Assembly: GCF_003097515.1 (NCBI RefSeq)
Contig: NZ_CP029188.1
Coordinates: 5,996,531-6,060,530 of the forward strand
Direction: 5' to 3'
DNA: 64,000 nt
Origin: Streptomyces tirandamycinicus
GTDB taxonomy: Bacteria > Actinomycetota > Actinomycetes > Streptomycetales > Streptomycetaceae
The notes beneath the pieces were generated by a model. It searched no databases. It had not been told where the DNA came from and saw nothing but the letters and a program-made list of their open reading frames with translations. Position numbers and translations under genes: made by a program. Position 1 is the first letter of the stretch, and each line of letters opens with the position of its first letter. This document shows, in pieces, positions 36,618 through 45,951 of this stretch.

Positions 36618-37142
36618 CTACTTCTCCGCCTTCTTCGTGGGCTCGATCAGCTCCGGGCGGCCGGGCTGCTCTCCGCCGCGCTCCTTGATGTACGTCTCGG
36701 TGGGGACCATCACCTTGCGGCGGAACACGCACACCAGCGTGCCGTCCTGCTTGTAGCCCTTGGTCTCGACGTAGACGATCCCGCGGTCGTTCTTCGACCT
36801 CGACGGGGTCTTGTCGAGGACGGTCGTCTCGCCGTAGATCGTGTCGCCGTGGAAGGTCGGCGCCACGTGCCGCAGCGACTCGATCTCCAGGTTGGCGATG
36901 GCCTTGCCCGACACGTCCGGCACGGACATGCCGAGCAGCAGCGAGTACACGTAGTTGCCCACGACGACGTTCTTCCCGAAGTCCGTCGTCCGCTCCGCAT
37001 AGTTCGCGTCCATGTGGAGGGGGTGGTGGTTCATCGTCAGGAGGCAGAAGAGGTGGTCGTCGTACTCGGTGACCGTCTTCCCGGGCCAGTGCTTGTAGAC
37101 CGCCCCGACCTCGAACTCCTCGTAGGTGCGTCCGAACTGCAT
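36618..37142 (-). CDS. MaoC-type hydratase, probable mesaconyl-CoA hydratase
   Basis: A 174-residue hotdog-fold dehydratase. It opens with MQFGRTYEEFEVGAVYKHWP, carries the active-site loop LTMNHHPLHMDANYAERTDF-like segment (residues about 36-55), and continues with VVVGNYVYSLLLGMSV. In this cluster it most probably hydrates mesaconyl-C1-CoA to beta-methylmalyl-CoA. It lies three bases after the lyase gene stop and two before the dehydrogenase start. Confidence 0.87.
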   Translation of the reverse strand: MQFGRTYEEFEVGAVYKHWPGKTVTEYDDHLFCLLTMNHHPLHMDANYAERTTDFGKNVVVGNYVYSLLLGMSVPDVSGKAIANLEIESLRHVAPTFHGDTIYGETTVLDKTPSRSKNDRGIVYVETKGYKQDGTLVCVFRRKVMVPTETYIKERGGEQPGRPELIEPTKKAEK

Positions 37143-37145
37143 CGC

Positions 37146-38111
37146 TCAGGCCTCCGGGGCTTCGAACTTCGAGGTACGGGTCATCCCGGCGGCCCGGCCC
37201 TTGCCGGAGATCACCAGGGCCATCTTGCGGCTGGCCTCGTCGATCATCTCGTCGCCGAGCATCGCGGAGCCCTTCTTCCCGCCGGCCTCGGACGTGTAGT
37301 AGTCGTACGCGTCCAGGATCAGCTCCGCGTGGTCGTAGTCCTCCTGGGAGGGGGAGAAGATCTCGTTGGACGCCTCGACCTGGCCCGGGTGGAGCACCCA
37401 CTTGCCGTCGAAGCCCAGCGCCGCGGCACGCCGCGCGACCTCGCGGTAGCCGTCGATGTTGCGGATCTGGAGGTAGGGGCCGTCGATCGCCTGCAGGTCG
37501 TTGGCGCGGGCGGCCATGAGGATCTTCATCAGGATGTAGTGGTAGGCGTCCGCCGGGTAGCCGGGCGGCTGCTCCCCGACGACCAGCGACTTCATGTTGA
37601 TGGAGGCCATGAAGTCGGCGGGGCCGAAGATGATCGTCTCGACGCGCGGCGACGCCTGGGCGATCGCGTTGACGTTGTTGAGGCCCTGGGCGTTCTCGAT
37701 CTGCGCCTCGATGCCGATCTTGCCGACCTCGAAGCCCATCGTCTTCTCGATCTGCGTCAGCAGCAGGTCGAGCGCGACGATCTGCTGGGCGTCCTGGACC
37801 TTCGGCAGCATGATGCAGTCGAGGTTCTGGCCCGCGCCCTCGACGACCGTGACCACGTCCCGGTACGTCCAGTGGGTCGTCCAGTCGTTGACCCGCACGA
37901 CGCGCGTCTTGCCCGTCCAGTCGCCCTCGTTCAGGAACTTCACGACGGTGTGCCGGGCCTCCGGCTTGGCGAGCGGGGCGCAGGCGTCCTCGAGGTCCAG
38001 GAAGACCTGGTCGGCAGGCAGCCCCTGGGCCTTCTCCAGGAAACGCGGGTTCGAACCGGGCACCGCGAGGCAGGAACGGCGCGGGCGCAGCCGGTTGACG
38101 GGGCTTGTCAT
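37146..38111 (-). CDS. HpcH/CitE-family CoA ester lyase (beta-methylmalyl/malyl-CoA lyase)
   Basis: A 321-residue TIM-barrel lyase. RRSCLAVPGSNPRFLEKAQG opens the barrel; VFLDLEDACAP carries the Mg ligand region, IGIEAQIENAQGLNNV the catalytic and metal acidic residues, and FDGKWVLHPGQVEASNEIFS the closing motif. It should cleave beta-methylmalyl-CoA into glyoxylate and propionyl-CoA. Its ATG overlaps the mutase stop (ATGA), giving coupled translation. Confidence 0.9.
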   Translation of the reverse strand: MTSPVNRLRPRRSCLAVPGSNPRFLEKAQGLPADQVFLDLEDACAPLAKPEARHTVVKFLNEGDWTGKTRVVRVNDWTTHWTYRDVVTVVEGAGQNLDCIMLPKVQDAQQIVALDLLLTQIEKTMGFEVGKIGIEAQIENAQGLNNVNAIAQASPRVETIIFGPADFMASINMKSLVVGEQPPGYPADAYHYILMKILMAARANDLQAIDGPYLQIRNIDGYREVARRAAALGFDGKWVLHPGQVEASNEIFSPSQEDYDHAELILDAYDYYTSEAGGKKGSAMLGDEMIDEASRKMALVISGKGRAAGMTRTSKFEAPEA

Positions 38112-40120
38112 GCGGGGACCTCCAGGGGGTCGAGCTTGTTCGCTTGGCGGATCTCGTCGACGATACGGCCGATGATCTCCGTGATGCCGAAGTCCTTCGG
38201 GGTGAAGACGGCGGCCACACCCGCACGCCTCAGGTCCTCGGCGTCGCCGTTCGGGATGATCCCGCCGACGATCACCGGGATGTCGGCGGCGCCCGCCTCT
38301 CGCAGACGCTCCAGCACGTCGGGCACCAGCTCGGCGTGGGACCCGGACAGGATCGACAGGCCGACGCAGTGCACGTCCTCCGCGAGGGCGGCGCTGACGA
38401 TCTGCTCCGGCGTGAGCCGGATGCCCTGGTAGACCACCTCGAAGCCGGCGTCGCGCGCCCGCACGGCGATCTGCTCGGCGCCGTTGGAGTGCCCGTCCAG
38501 TCCCGGCTTGCCGACCAGCAGCCGCAGCCGGCCCGAGCCGAGTTCGTCGGCGGTGCGGGACACCTTCTCGCGGACGAGGGCGAGCGGGGTGCCCTGCTCG
38601 GCGGCCACGGCCACCGGTGCCGACGACACGCCGGTGGGGGCGCGGAACTCGCCGAAGACGTCCCGGAGCGCCCACGCCCACTCGCCGGTGGTGACGCCGG
38701 CGCGGGCGCACTCGACCGTGGCGGCCATCAGGTTCGCGTCGCCCGCCGCCGCGGCCTTGAGCGCCGCCAGGGCGTCCTGGGCCCGGCTCTCGTCCCGGTT
38801 GTCGCGCCACTCGTGGAGCGCGGCCACGACCCGGGCCTCGTTCGCCGGGTCCACCGTCATGATCGCGGTGTCGAGGTCCGCGGTGAGCGGGTTGGGCTCG
38901 GTGGTCTCGAAGATGTTGACCCCGACGATCTTCTCGTCGCCGGCCTCGATCCGGGCCCGCCGCTCCGCGTGCGAGGCCACCAAATGCGACTTCAGATAGC
39001 CGGACTCGACGGCGGCCATGGCGCCGCCCATCTCCTGGATGCGCTCGATCTCCGCGAGCGAGTCCCCGACGAGGGCGTCCACCTTGGCCTCGATCACGTG
39101 CGAGCCGGCGAAGATGTCCTCGTACTCCAGCAGGTCGCTCTCGTGGGCGAGGACCTGCTGGATGCGCAGCGACCACTGCTGGTCCCAGGGGCGGGGCAGG
39201 CCGAGCGCCTCGTTCCACGCGGGGAGCTGGACGGCGCGGGCACGGGCGTCCTTGGAGAGCGTCACGGCCAGCATCTCGAGGACGATGCGCTGGACGTTGT
39301 TCTCCGGCTGGGCCTCGGTCAGCCCGAGCGAGTTGACCTGGACCCCGTAGCGGAAGCGCCGCTGCTTGGGGTTCTCGATGCCGTAGCGCTCGCTGGTGAT
39401 CTTCTCCCAGATGCGGCCGAAGGCGCGCATCTTGCACATCTCCTCGACGAAGCGGACGCCCGCGTTCACGAAGAAGGAGATCCGGGCGACGACATCGCCG
39501 AACTTCTCCGGCGGCACCTGGCCGGAGTCGCGCACCGCGTCCAGGACGGCCACCGCCGTGGACATCGCGTAGGCGATCTCCTGGACGGGGGTGGCCCCGG
39601 CCTCCTGCAGGTGGTAGCTGCAGATGTTGATCGGGTTCCACTTGGGGATGTTCGCCACCGTGTAGGTGATCATGTCGGTGGTCAGCCGCAGCGACGGACC
39701 GGGCGGGAAGACGTGCGTCCCGCGCGACAGGTACTCCTTGACGATGTCGTTCTGCGTCGTCCCCTGGAGCCTGGTGACGTCGGCGCCCTGCTCCTCCGCG
39801 ACCACCTGGTAGAGCGCCAGCAGCCACATGGCGGTGGCGTTGATGGTCATGGAGGTGTTCATCTGCTCCAGGGGGATGCCCTGGAACAGCCGCCGCATGT
39901 CACCGAGGTGCGAGACCGGCACCCCGACCCGGCCGACCTCGCCGCGGGCGAGGACGTGGTCGGGGTCGTAGCCGGTCTGCGTCGGCAGGTCGAACGCGAC
40001 CGACAGACCGGTCTGGCCCTTGGCCAGGTTCCGCCGGTACAGCTCGTTGGACGCCTCGGCCGTGGAGTGACCGGCGTATGTGCGCATGAGCCACGGCCGG
40101 TCCTTCTGACGCTCTGTCAT
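38108..40120 (-). CDS. meaA: Ethylmalonyl-CoA mutase (MeaA-like), B12-dependent
   Basis: A 670-residue single-chain acyl-CoA mutase. The N-terminal barrel includes YAGHSTAEASNELYRRNLAK and LPTQTGYDPDHVLARGEVGR; the C-terminal cobalamin domain has DGHSNG (the DxHxxG base-off motif) in LLVGKPGLDGHSNGAEQIAV. Length and single-subunit form separate it from two-subunit methylmalonyl-CoA mutase, and adjacency to ccr identifies ethylmalonyl-CoA to methylsuccinyl-CoA as the reaction. It lies 16 bases after ccr. Confidence 0.93.
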   Translation of the reverse strand: MTERQKDRPWLMRTYAGHSTAEASNELYRRNLAKGQTGLSVAFDLPTQTGYDPDHVLARGEVGRVGVPVSHLGDMRRLFQGIPLEQMNTSMTINATAMWLLALYQVVAEEQGADVTRLQGTTQNDIVKEYLSRGTHVFPPGPSLRLTTDMITYTVANIPKWNPINICSYHLQEAGATPVQEIAYAMSTAVAVLDAVRDSGQVPPEKFGDVVARISFFVNAGVRFVEEMCKMRAFGRIWEKITSERYGIENPKQRRFRYGVQVNSLGLTEAQPENNVQRIVLEMLAVTLSKDARARAVQLPAWNEALGLPRPWDQQWSLRIQQVLAHESDLLEYEDIFAGSHVIEAKVDALVGDSLAEIERIQEMGGAMAAVESGYLKSHLVASHAERRARIEAGDEKIVGVNIFETTEPNPLTADLDTAIMTVDPANEARVVAALHEWRDNRDESRAQDALAALKAAAAGDANLMAATVECARAGVTTGEWAWALRDVFGEFRAPTGVSSAPVAVAAEQGTPLALVREKVSRTADELGSGRLRLLVGKPGLDGHSNGAEQIAVRARDAGFEVVYQGIRLTPEQIVSAALAEDVHCVGLSILSGSHAELVPDVLERLREAGAADIPVIVGGIIPNGDAEDLRRAGVAAVFTPKDFGITEIIGRIVDEIRQANKLDPLEVPA

Positions 40121-40136
40121 CTGACGGACCTCTGAC

Positions 40137-41474
40137 TCAGATGTTCCGGAAGCGGTTGATGGCGTCGAGGTGCCTGGCGCGCATCTCCTCGTCGTGCACG
40201 CCCAGGCCCTCCTCGGGCGCCAGGCAGAGGACGCCGACCTTGCCTTGGTGCGCGTTGCGGTGGACGTCGTGGGCGGCCTGGCCGGTCTCCTCCAGCGGGT
40301 ACACCTTCGACAGGGTGGGGTGGATCTTGCCCTTGGCGATGAGGCGGTTGGCCTCCCAGGCCTCGCGGTAGTTGGCGAAGTGGGAGCCGATGATGCGCTT
40401 CAGCGACATCCACAGGTAGCGGTTGTCGTACTCGTGCATGTAGCCCGAGGTCGAGGCGCAGGTGGTGATGGTGCCGCCCTTGCGGGTGACGTAGACGGAG
40501 GCGCCGAAGGTCTCGCGTCCCGGGTGCTCGAAGACGATGTCGATGTCCTCGCCGCCGGTGAACTCGCGGATGCGCTTGCCGAAGCGCTTCCACTCCTTCG
40601 GGTCCTGGGTGCGCTCGTCCTTCCAGAACCTGTAGCCCTCGGCGTTGCGGTCGATGATCGCCTCCGCGCCCATCGACCGGCAGATGTCGGCCTTCTGCGG
40701 CGAGGAGACCACGCAGATCGGGTTGGCGCCGCCGGCCAGCGCGAACTGGGTGGCGTAGCTGCCGAGACCGCCGCTGGCGCCCCAGATCAGGACGTTGTCG
40801 CCCTGCTTCATCGCCGCGCCGTTCTGCGAGACGAGCTGGCGGTAGGCGGTCGAGTTGACCAGGCCGGGGGCGGCGGCCTCCTCCCAGCTGAGGTGCCTGG
40901 GCTTCGGCATCAGCTGGTTGGACTTCACCAGCGCGATCTCGGCGAGGCCGCCGAAGTTGGTCTCGAAGCCCCAGATGCGCTGCTCGGGGTCGAGCATAGT
41001 GTCGTTGTGGCCGTCCGAGGACTCCAGCTCGACGGAGAGGCAGTGGGCGACCACCTCGTCGCCGGGGGTCCAGGCGTTGACTCCGGGGCCGGTGCGCAGC
41101 ACGACACCCGCGAGGTCGGAGCCGATGATGTGGTACGGCAGGTCGTGGCGCTTGGTGAGCTCGGAGAGCCGGCCGTAGCGCTCGAGGAAGCCGAAGGTCG
41201 ACAGAGGCTCGAAGATCGAGGTCCACACGGAGTTGTAGTTCACCGAGCTGGCCATCACGGCCACCAGGGCCTCACCCGGCCCGAGCTCGGGAAGCGGGAC
41301 CTCGTCGAGGTGCAGGGACTTGCGCGGGTCCTTCTCGCGCGTGGTGAGTCCCGCGAACATCTCGGTCTCGTCCTTGTGCACGGTCACCGCACGGTACGAC
41401 TCGGGGAGCGGCAGTGCGGCGAAGTCGGCGGACGTGGTGTCCGGCGACTGGATCGCGTCCAGGATTTCCTTCAC
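40137..41474 (-). CDS. ccr: Crotonyl-CoA carboxylase/reductase
   Basis: A 445-residue medium-chain dehydrogenase. The NADPH-binding motif is WGASGGLGSYATQFALAGGA; the N-terminal YRAVTVHKDETEMFAGLTTR and the WTPGDEVVAHCLSVELESSD segment are typical of Ccr rather than of ordinary quinone reductases. It performs reductive carboxylation of crotonyl-CoA to ethylmalonyl-CoA, the key step of the pathway and a source of extender units for polyketides. It is the first gene of a five-gene operon, with a predicted promoter about 250 bases upstream. Confidence 0.95.
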   Translation of the reverse strand: MKEILDAIQSPDTTSADFAALPLPESYRAVTVHKDETEMFAGLTTREKDPRKSLHLDEVPLPELGPGEALVAVMASSVNYNSVWTSIFEPLSTFGFLERYGRLSELTKRHDLPYHIIGSDLAGVVLRTGPGVNAWTPGDEVVAHCLSVELESSDGHNDTMLDPEQRIWGFETNFGGLAEIALVKSNQLMPKPRHLSWEEAAAPGLVNSTAYRQLVSQNGAAMKQGDNVLIWGASGGLGSYATQFALAGGANPICVVSSPQKADICRSMGAEAIIDRNAEGYRFWKDERTQDPKEWKRFGKRIREFTGGEDIDIVFEHPGRETFGASVYVTRKGGTITTCASTSGYMHEYDNRYLWMSLKRIIGSHFANYREAWEANRLIAKGKIHPTLSKVYPLEETGQAAHDVHRNAHQGKVGVLCLAPEEGLGVHDEEMRARHLDAINRFRNI

Positions 41475-42283
41475 GGTGTGCCTCCGGCGAATGGTCCCCG
41501 GCCCGGGGCCGGGAGTGCGTCTCGCGGGCGAGAGCGCTGAGGGGCAGGTAGGGGAAGTGCTGCTTCTGTGGAGGTGTGCCGTCGGTTCGGCGGGTGGTGC
41601 TGGCTGCGCTGGTGTGCGCGGGAGGTTGCCTGTGACGCAGGCGTCCGGGCGCGCGAGCGGGAGGCTTGCGGGGACAGCCGGCGTACGGTGCTTCTCTGCA
41701 CGCCGGCCGCCCGGACAACATCAACGTATGGCACGCCGTGCCAGCCCGCAAGACACTGCGTGCCAACAATTTCACTCACATGCCATCTCGCCGTAACAGA
41801 TGAGCGATGATCGATCGAATGGATGGCTGAGCTGCGGAAACAGCGGCTCGCCGATGGCGTTGATCGCTCGGGGCAGCCGGCTGCGTTCGCCCGGTGACGG
41901 GCGTGTGGGATGTGTCATGGACGTGAGGGCCGGGGCGGGCGGGTGAGAGCGGCCCCGGGGTACGACCGCCGGGCCTCGGTGCCCGTTCGGGGCCCGGGCC
42001 GGTTCGCCGCGGTCACGCGCGAACGCGCCGGGGCGGCGCGCGGGTCGCGGGCGGGTCGGGTGGCGGGTCGGGTCGCTGGGCGACGCCGCCGTCCCACGCG
42101 CCGCCGCGGGCGGGACGTACGGTGCGGCCCGGCCCTGCCGCGGCGGGCCATGGCCCGGACCACCTTCACGGGCTCCCGCCCGGCCTGGTCCGCGCCCGCT
42201 TCATCCGAGGGGCCCCGTGAGCCCCGTGGAGGTGTGCGGGGAGCGTACGTCCGCGATGTGCCGTCGGATGCCCGGGACCGGCC
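41475..42283. other. Gene-free upstream region of ccr
   Basis: About 800 bases without a supported gene between ccr and the downstream end of the TetR gene. It holds the predicted ccr promoter (41723-41751), which implies a 5' leader of roughly 240 bases, and an AT-richer patch at 41755-41825. The rest is GC-rich low-complexity sequence leading into a 21-base tandem repeat. Confidence 0.5.
41723..41765 (-). promoter_or_regulatory. Predicted ccr operon promoter with operator-like half-sites
   Basis: On the minus strand TTGCGG (41751-41746) and TACGTT (41728-41723) are 17 bases apart. The spacer is occupied by TGGCACGCCGTGCCA (41729-41743), a palindrome broken only at its centre, and another CGTGCCA half-site lies at 41759-41765 just upstream of the -35 element. 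A repressor bound there would block polymerase. The TetR protein encoded nearby is the obvious candidate. Confidence 0.45.
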
Positions 42284-42410
42284 GAGCGTCTGCCCGCCCC
42301 CAGCCGAGCGTCTGCCTGCCCCGGCCGACCGCCTGCCCGCCTCGGCCCACCGCCTGTCGGCCCCGGCCCACCGCCTGCCCGCCTCGGCCCACCGCCTGTC
42401 GGCCCCGGCC
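42284..42410. repeat. Six-copy 21-base degenerate tandem repeat
   Basis: Six units of 21 bases (the first 22) with consensus CACCGCCTGYCSGCCYCGGCC run from 42284 to 42410. The last four units form two nearly identical 42-base pairs. It ends 14 bases before the stop codon end of the TetR gene and is non-coding on the evidence seen, although it stays open as heptapeptides on the plus strand. Confidence 0.75.
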
Positions 42411-42424
42411 CGATCGACGGTGTG

Positions 42425-43255
42425 TCAGCGGCGGCGCAGAGCCTCCTCGATCGTGCGCATCACCTCGGGCAGCGGGGCGTCCGTGCGGGCGACCGCCACC
42501 AGGACCCCGTCGCCCGTCCGCGGCTCACCGGTGGCGGGCGACTGCTCCGCCCCGGCGCGCCCCGCACCGATGTTGGAGCCGAACGTCTCACGGACGATGG
42601 CGAAGGCGTGGTCGAGCTGGGCCTCCACGTCGCCCTGGCCCCCCGCCCGCAGCCAGCGCCTCAGCACGTGGTTGTGGGCGGTGACCACCGCGGACGCCGC
42701 CACCTCCGCCAGCAGCGGATCGTCGTTGCCGTCGTGGTGGTCGCGCTCGTCGAAGTGGCCCAGCAGATAGCGGGTGAACAGGCGTTCGTAGCGGGCCACC
42801 GAGGCGATCTCCCGCTCCCGCAGCGTCGGCACCTCGCGGGTCAGGCGGTACCGCTCGACGGACACCGCGGGCGACGCCGCGTACATCTTCATGACTTCCT
42901 TGATGCCCCGGCACACGGTGTCCAGCGGGTGCTCATGGGCCGGAGCGGCGTTGAGCACCGCCTCGGCCCGCACCAGCGTGTCGTCGTGGTCGGGGAAGAT
43001 CGCCTCTTCCTTGGAACGGAAGTGCCGGAAGAAGGTGCGCCGGGCGACCCCGGCCGCCGCGGCGATCTCGTCGACGGTCGTCGCCTCGTACCCCTTGGTC
43101 GCGAACAGTTCCATCGCCGCGGCGGCCAGTTCCCGGCGCATCTTGAGCCGCTGGGCGGCTGCGCGGCCGCCCGCGGCGCTCTCGGGGGCGTCGGACGTGG
43201 CGGGCGCGGAGGAGGTCCGGGCGGTGGGTCGGCGGGCGTCAGCGGGCTGGGGCAT
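42425..43255 (-). CDS. TetR-family regulator beside the ethylmalonyl-CoA genes
   Basis: A 276-residue regulator with an unstructured Ala/Pro-rich N-terminus, then the helix-turn-helix region (MRRELAAAAMELFATKGYEA, then TVDEIAAAAGVARRTFFRHF) and a long ligand domain with an extra C-terminal Gly/Ala/Thr-rich tail. It lies between ccr and the 3-hydroxyacyl-CoA dehydrogenase gene, all on the minus strand, so it is the likely regulator of both; acyl-CoA ligands are plausible. ATG 43273 is an alternative start that would add six residues. Confidence 0.87.
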   Translation of the reverse strand: MPQPADARRPTARTSSAPATSDAPESAAGGRAAAQRLKMRRELAAAAMELFATKGYEATTVDEIAAAAGVARRTFFRHFRSKEEAIFPDHDDTLVRAEAVLNAAPAHEHPLDTVCRGIKEVMKMYAASPAVSVERYRLTREVPTLREREIASVARYERLFTRYLLGHFDERDHHDGNDDPLLAEVAASAVVTAHNHVLRRWLRAGGQGDVEAQLDHAFAIVRETFGSNIGAGRAGAEQSPATGEPRTGDGVLVAVARTDAPLPEVMRTIEEALRRR

Positions 43256-43550
43256 GCCCTGAACGTACTGCATCTGAGCAGGGGACTGCGCCTTAGGGGG
43301 CGGGCCGCCCACTCCGTCCAACAGCCCGCCCCACGCCGGGCGGCCGACGCCGGGGTCCGCGGGTCCGCGGGCCGGTGACTGCCGTCCGGCCGCGTTCCCG
43401 TCGCCGGACGCGGCGCCTCCCTCGGGGCCCTTCGGGCGGGGGAGGGGCTCCCGGAACGCTCCTCCGCCGCCCTGCCGGGATCCGCCCTCGCCCCGCTCCG
43501 TGCCCCGCGCTCCCGGCTTCCGGCCGCCCGCTCCGTGCGCGCGGCCGGAA

Positions 43551-45332
43551 TCAGCGCCGGGCATATTCGCGGAAGCCGCGCCCCGTCTTGCGGCCGAGGC
43601 ACCCGGCGGCCACGAGGTGCTCGAGCAGCGGTGCCGGGGCCAGACCCGGGTCGCGGAACTCCCGGTGCAGCACGTTCTCGATGGCCAGGGAGACATCGAG
43701 ACCGACCACGTCGAGCAGTTCGAAGGGCCCCATCGGGTATCCGCCGCCGAGCTTCATCGCCGCGTCGATGTCGTCGAGGGTCGCGTAGTGCTCCTGCACC
43801 ATCTTGATCGCGTTGTTGAGGTACGGGAACAGCAGCGCGTTCACGATGAAGCCCGCGCGGTCGCCGCAGTCCACCGGGTGCTTCCTGATCCTCTCCGTCA
43901 CCGCGCGGACCGTGGCGTGGACGTCGTCCGAGGTCAGGACCGTACGGACCACCTCGACCAGCTTCATCGCCGGGGCCGGGTTGAAGAAGTGCATCCCGAT
44001 GACGTCCTGGGGCCGCGAGGTGGCGCGGGCACAGGCGACGACGGGCAGCGAGGACGTCGTGGTGGCGAGGACCGCTCCCGGCTTGCACACCTTGTCGAGC
44101 GTCGCGAACAGCTGCTGCTTGACCTCCAGGTCCTCCGCGACGGCCTCCAGGGCCAGATCGACCTCGGCGAACGCGTCCAGCGAGCCGGCCGGCGTGATCC
44201 GCGCCAGCGTCTCCTCCCTGGCCTCGGCGGTCATCCGGCCCTTGTCGACGGAGCGCGAAAGCGACTTGGCGATACGGGACTTGGCGTTCTCGGCCTTCTC
44301 CTGGCCGCGGGCGGCGAGGACCACGTCGTACCCGGCCTTCGCGAACACCTCCGCGATGCCGCTCGCCATCGTGCCGGAACCGGCCACACCGACCGATCCC
44401 ACCGGGCGGCCGCCCGCGGAGGAGGCGGCCTCCGGAGGCGTCAGCGCGTCGGCGACGACGGTGCCGCTGTCCGGTGCCTCGTAGGTGTAGAAGCCGCGGC
44501 CCGACTTGCGGCCGGTCAGCCCCGCCTCGCTGAGCTGCTTCAGGATCGGCGCGGGGGCATGCAGCCGGTCGTGGGACTCGGCGTACATGGCCTCGAGGAC
44601 GGTCCGGGCCGTGTCGACGCCGATCAGGTCGAGCAGCGCCAGCGGGCCCATCGGCAGCCCGCAGCCCAGCCTCATCGCGGCGTCGATGTCCTCGCGGGAG
44701 GCGTACTTCGACTCGTACATGGCGGCTGCCTGGTTGAGGTAGCCGAAGAGCAGCCCGTCCGCGACGAAGCCGGGCCGGTCGCCGACGGCGACGGGTTCCT
44801 TGCCGAGGTCCCGGGCGAGCGCGGTGACGGCCTCCACCGCCTGCGGGGCGGTCAGCACCGAGGAGACCACCTCGACCAGGCGCATCGCGGGGGCCGGGTT
44901 GAAGAAGTGCATGCCGAGGACCCGCTCGGGGTGCGCCGAGTCGGCGGCGAGCCGGGTCACGGACAGCGCGTTGGTGCCGGTGGCGAGGATCGCCCCGGGG
45001 CGGACGACGGCGTCGAGCTCCCGGAAGACCTGCTGCTTCAGCTCGTACGACTCGGGCACGACCTCGATCACGAGGTCGGCCTCGGCCGCAGCCCGGAGCT
45101 CGGAGAAGGTACGGAAGCGGGCCAGGACGTTCCGCCGCTCCTCCTCGGTGAGGCGCTCGCGCTGCACGGCGCGGGCGGTGGACGCTTCGAGGGCGGTGAC
45201 GGCGTGGCGTGCCGCGGTCTCGCTGACGTCGATGCCGATGACCTCGCGCCCGGCGCGGGCGAGCACCTCGGCGATACCGGTGCCCATGGTGCCGAGACCG
45301 ACGACGGCGATGGTGGAGAGAGAGGTGTCCAT
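43551..45332 (-). CDS. Tandem-fused 3-hydroxyacyl/3-hydroxybutyryl-CoA dehydrogenase
   Basis: A 593-residue protein made of two complete 3-hydroxybutyryl-CoA dehydrogenase units. Each has a Rossmann motif (IAVVGLGTMGTGIAEVLARA near residue 8; VGVAGSGTMASGIAEVFAKA near 320) and a catalytic histidine segment (GMHFFNPAPAMRLVEVV; GMHFFNPAPAMKLVEVV). Both copies therefore look active. It should reduce acetoacetyl-CoA or oxidise 3-hydroxybutyryl-CoA, feeding crotonyl-CoA into ccr. ATG 45332 is chosen as the first Met before the Rossmann strand. Confidence 0.92.
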   Translation of the reverse strand: MDTSLSTIAVVGLGTMGTGIAEVLARAGREVIGIDVSETAARHAVTALEASTARAVQRERLTEEERRNVLARFRTFSELRAAAEADLVIEVVPESYELKQQVFRELDAVVRPGAILATGTNALSVTRLAADSAHPERVLGMHFFNPAPAMRLVEVVSSVLTAPQAVEAVTALARDLGKEPVAVGDRPGFVADGLLFGYLNQAAAMYESKYASREDIDAAMRLGCGLPMGPLALLDLIGVDTARTVLEAMYAESHDRLHAPAPILKQLSEAGLTGRKSGRGFYTYEAPDSGTVVADALTPPEAASSAGGRPVGSVGVAGSGTMASGIAEVFAKAGYDVVLAARGQEKAENAKSRIAKSLSRSVDKGRMTAEAREETLARITPAGSLDAFAEVDLALEAVAEDLEVKQQLFATLDKVCKPGAVLATTTSSLPVVACARATSRPQDVIGMHFFNPAPAMKLVEVVRTVLTSDDVHATVRAVTERIRKHPVDCGDRAGFIVNALLFPYLNNAIKMVQEHYATLDDIDAAMKLGGGYPMGPFELLDVVGLDVSLAIENVLHREFRDPGLAPAPLLEHLVAAGCLGRKTGRGFREYARR

Positions 45333-45951
45333 CACGGGACTCCAGGAGTGAGTGACGACTGAGGGAGGGCGTGCGCCGCGGGGCGCCGGCGCGCGGCCCG
45401 CGGGAGCGGACCGGAGGGATGCGCGGCGACGGCGGCATGCGTGTCGCGATGAAGCTGGCGACGGACCCTGTCCCGGAGTCACGCCGTACTGAACTGCCGA
45501 ACCGACCGGCTCTCCCCGGCCGTACGGCCTGGGAGCCACCCCTCGGCGGCTGCGTCACCAGGCCGCCGAGAGCAGAGCGGGTGTTGCCCGCTCACTTGAG
45601 ATTAACTCGCGGGTAACGAGCGCGCCAGCCCTCTGTGGATGTGATGTGCGCCGCCTCCCGGCGGACCGCGCCGGGCGAAGACGAGGCGGCGGGCGGGCGC
45701 GGCACGCGCACGGTGGCGAGGTGGCGGGCGGGCGGCGGGCGCCTTCGGCGCGCGGCGGGCACACGCGACGGGCTCTGCCGGGGATGGGCCGCGGTCCCGG
45801 TGCGCTCCCGGCTCCGCGGTGCGACGGGGGGGCGGGCCCCGACCGGGCGGCGGGTCGGTCCCCGGCACCGCCTCGGCCGCGCCCGCCTCCGCGGGGGCGG
45901 CGTTCCGCGAAGAGCTCCACCGGCCCCGGGCGCGCCCCATAGGCTGCTCGC
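45333..45951. other. Intergenic region between divergent genes
   Basis: About 620 bases with no supported gene. It must hold the divergent promoters of the 3-hydroxyacyl-CoA dehydrogenase and HEAT-repeat genes. The only AT-richer patch, at 45590-45620, includes TTAACTCGCGGGTAA (45602-45616), a weak inverted repeat. The remainder is GC-rich and low in complexity. Confidence 0.45.

Noticed and set aside
42284..42410. CRISPR-like array
   Set aside because: Units are directly adjacent 21-mers without spacers, so this is a simple tandem repeat.
45602..45616. TTAACTCGCGGGTAA as a regulator site between the dehydrogenase and HEAT genes
   Set aside because: Only four of seven arm positions are symmetric; too weak to call without comparison to relatives.
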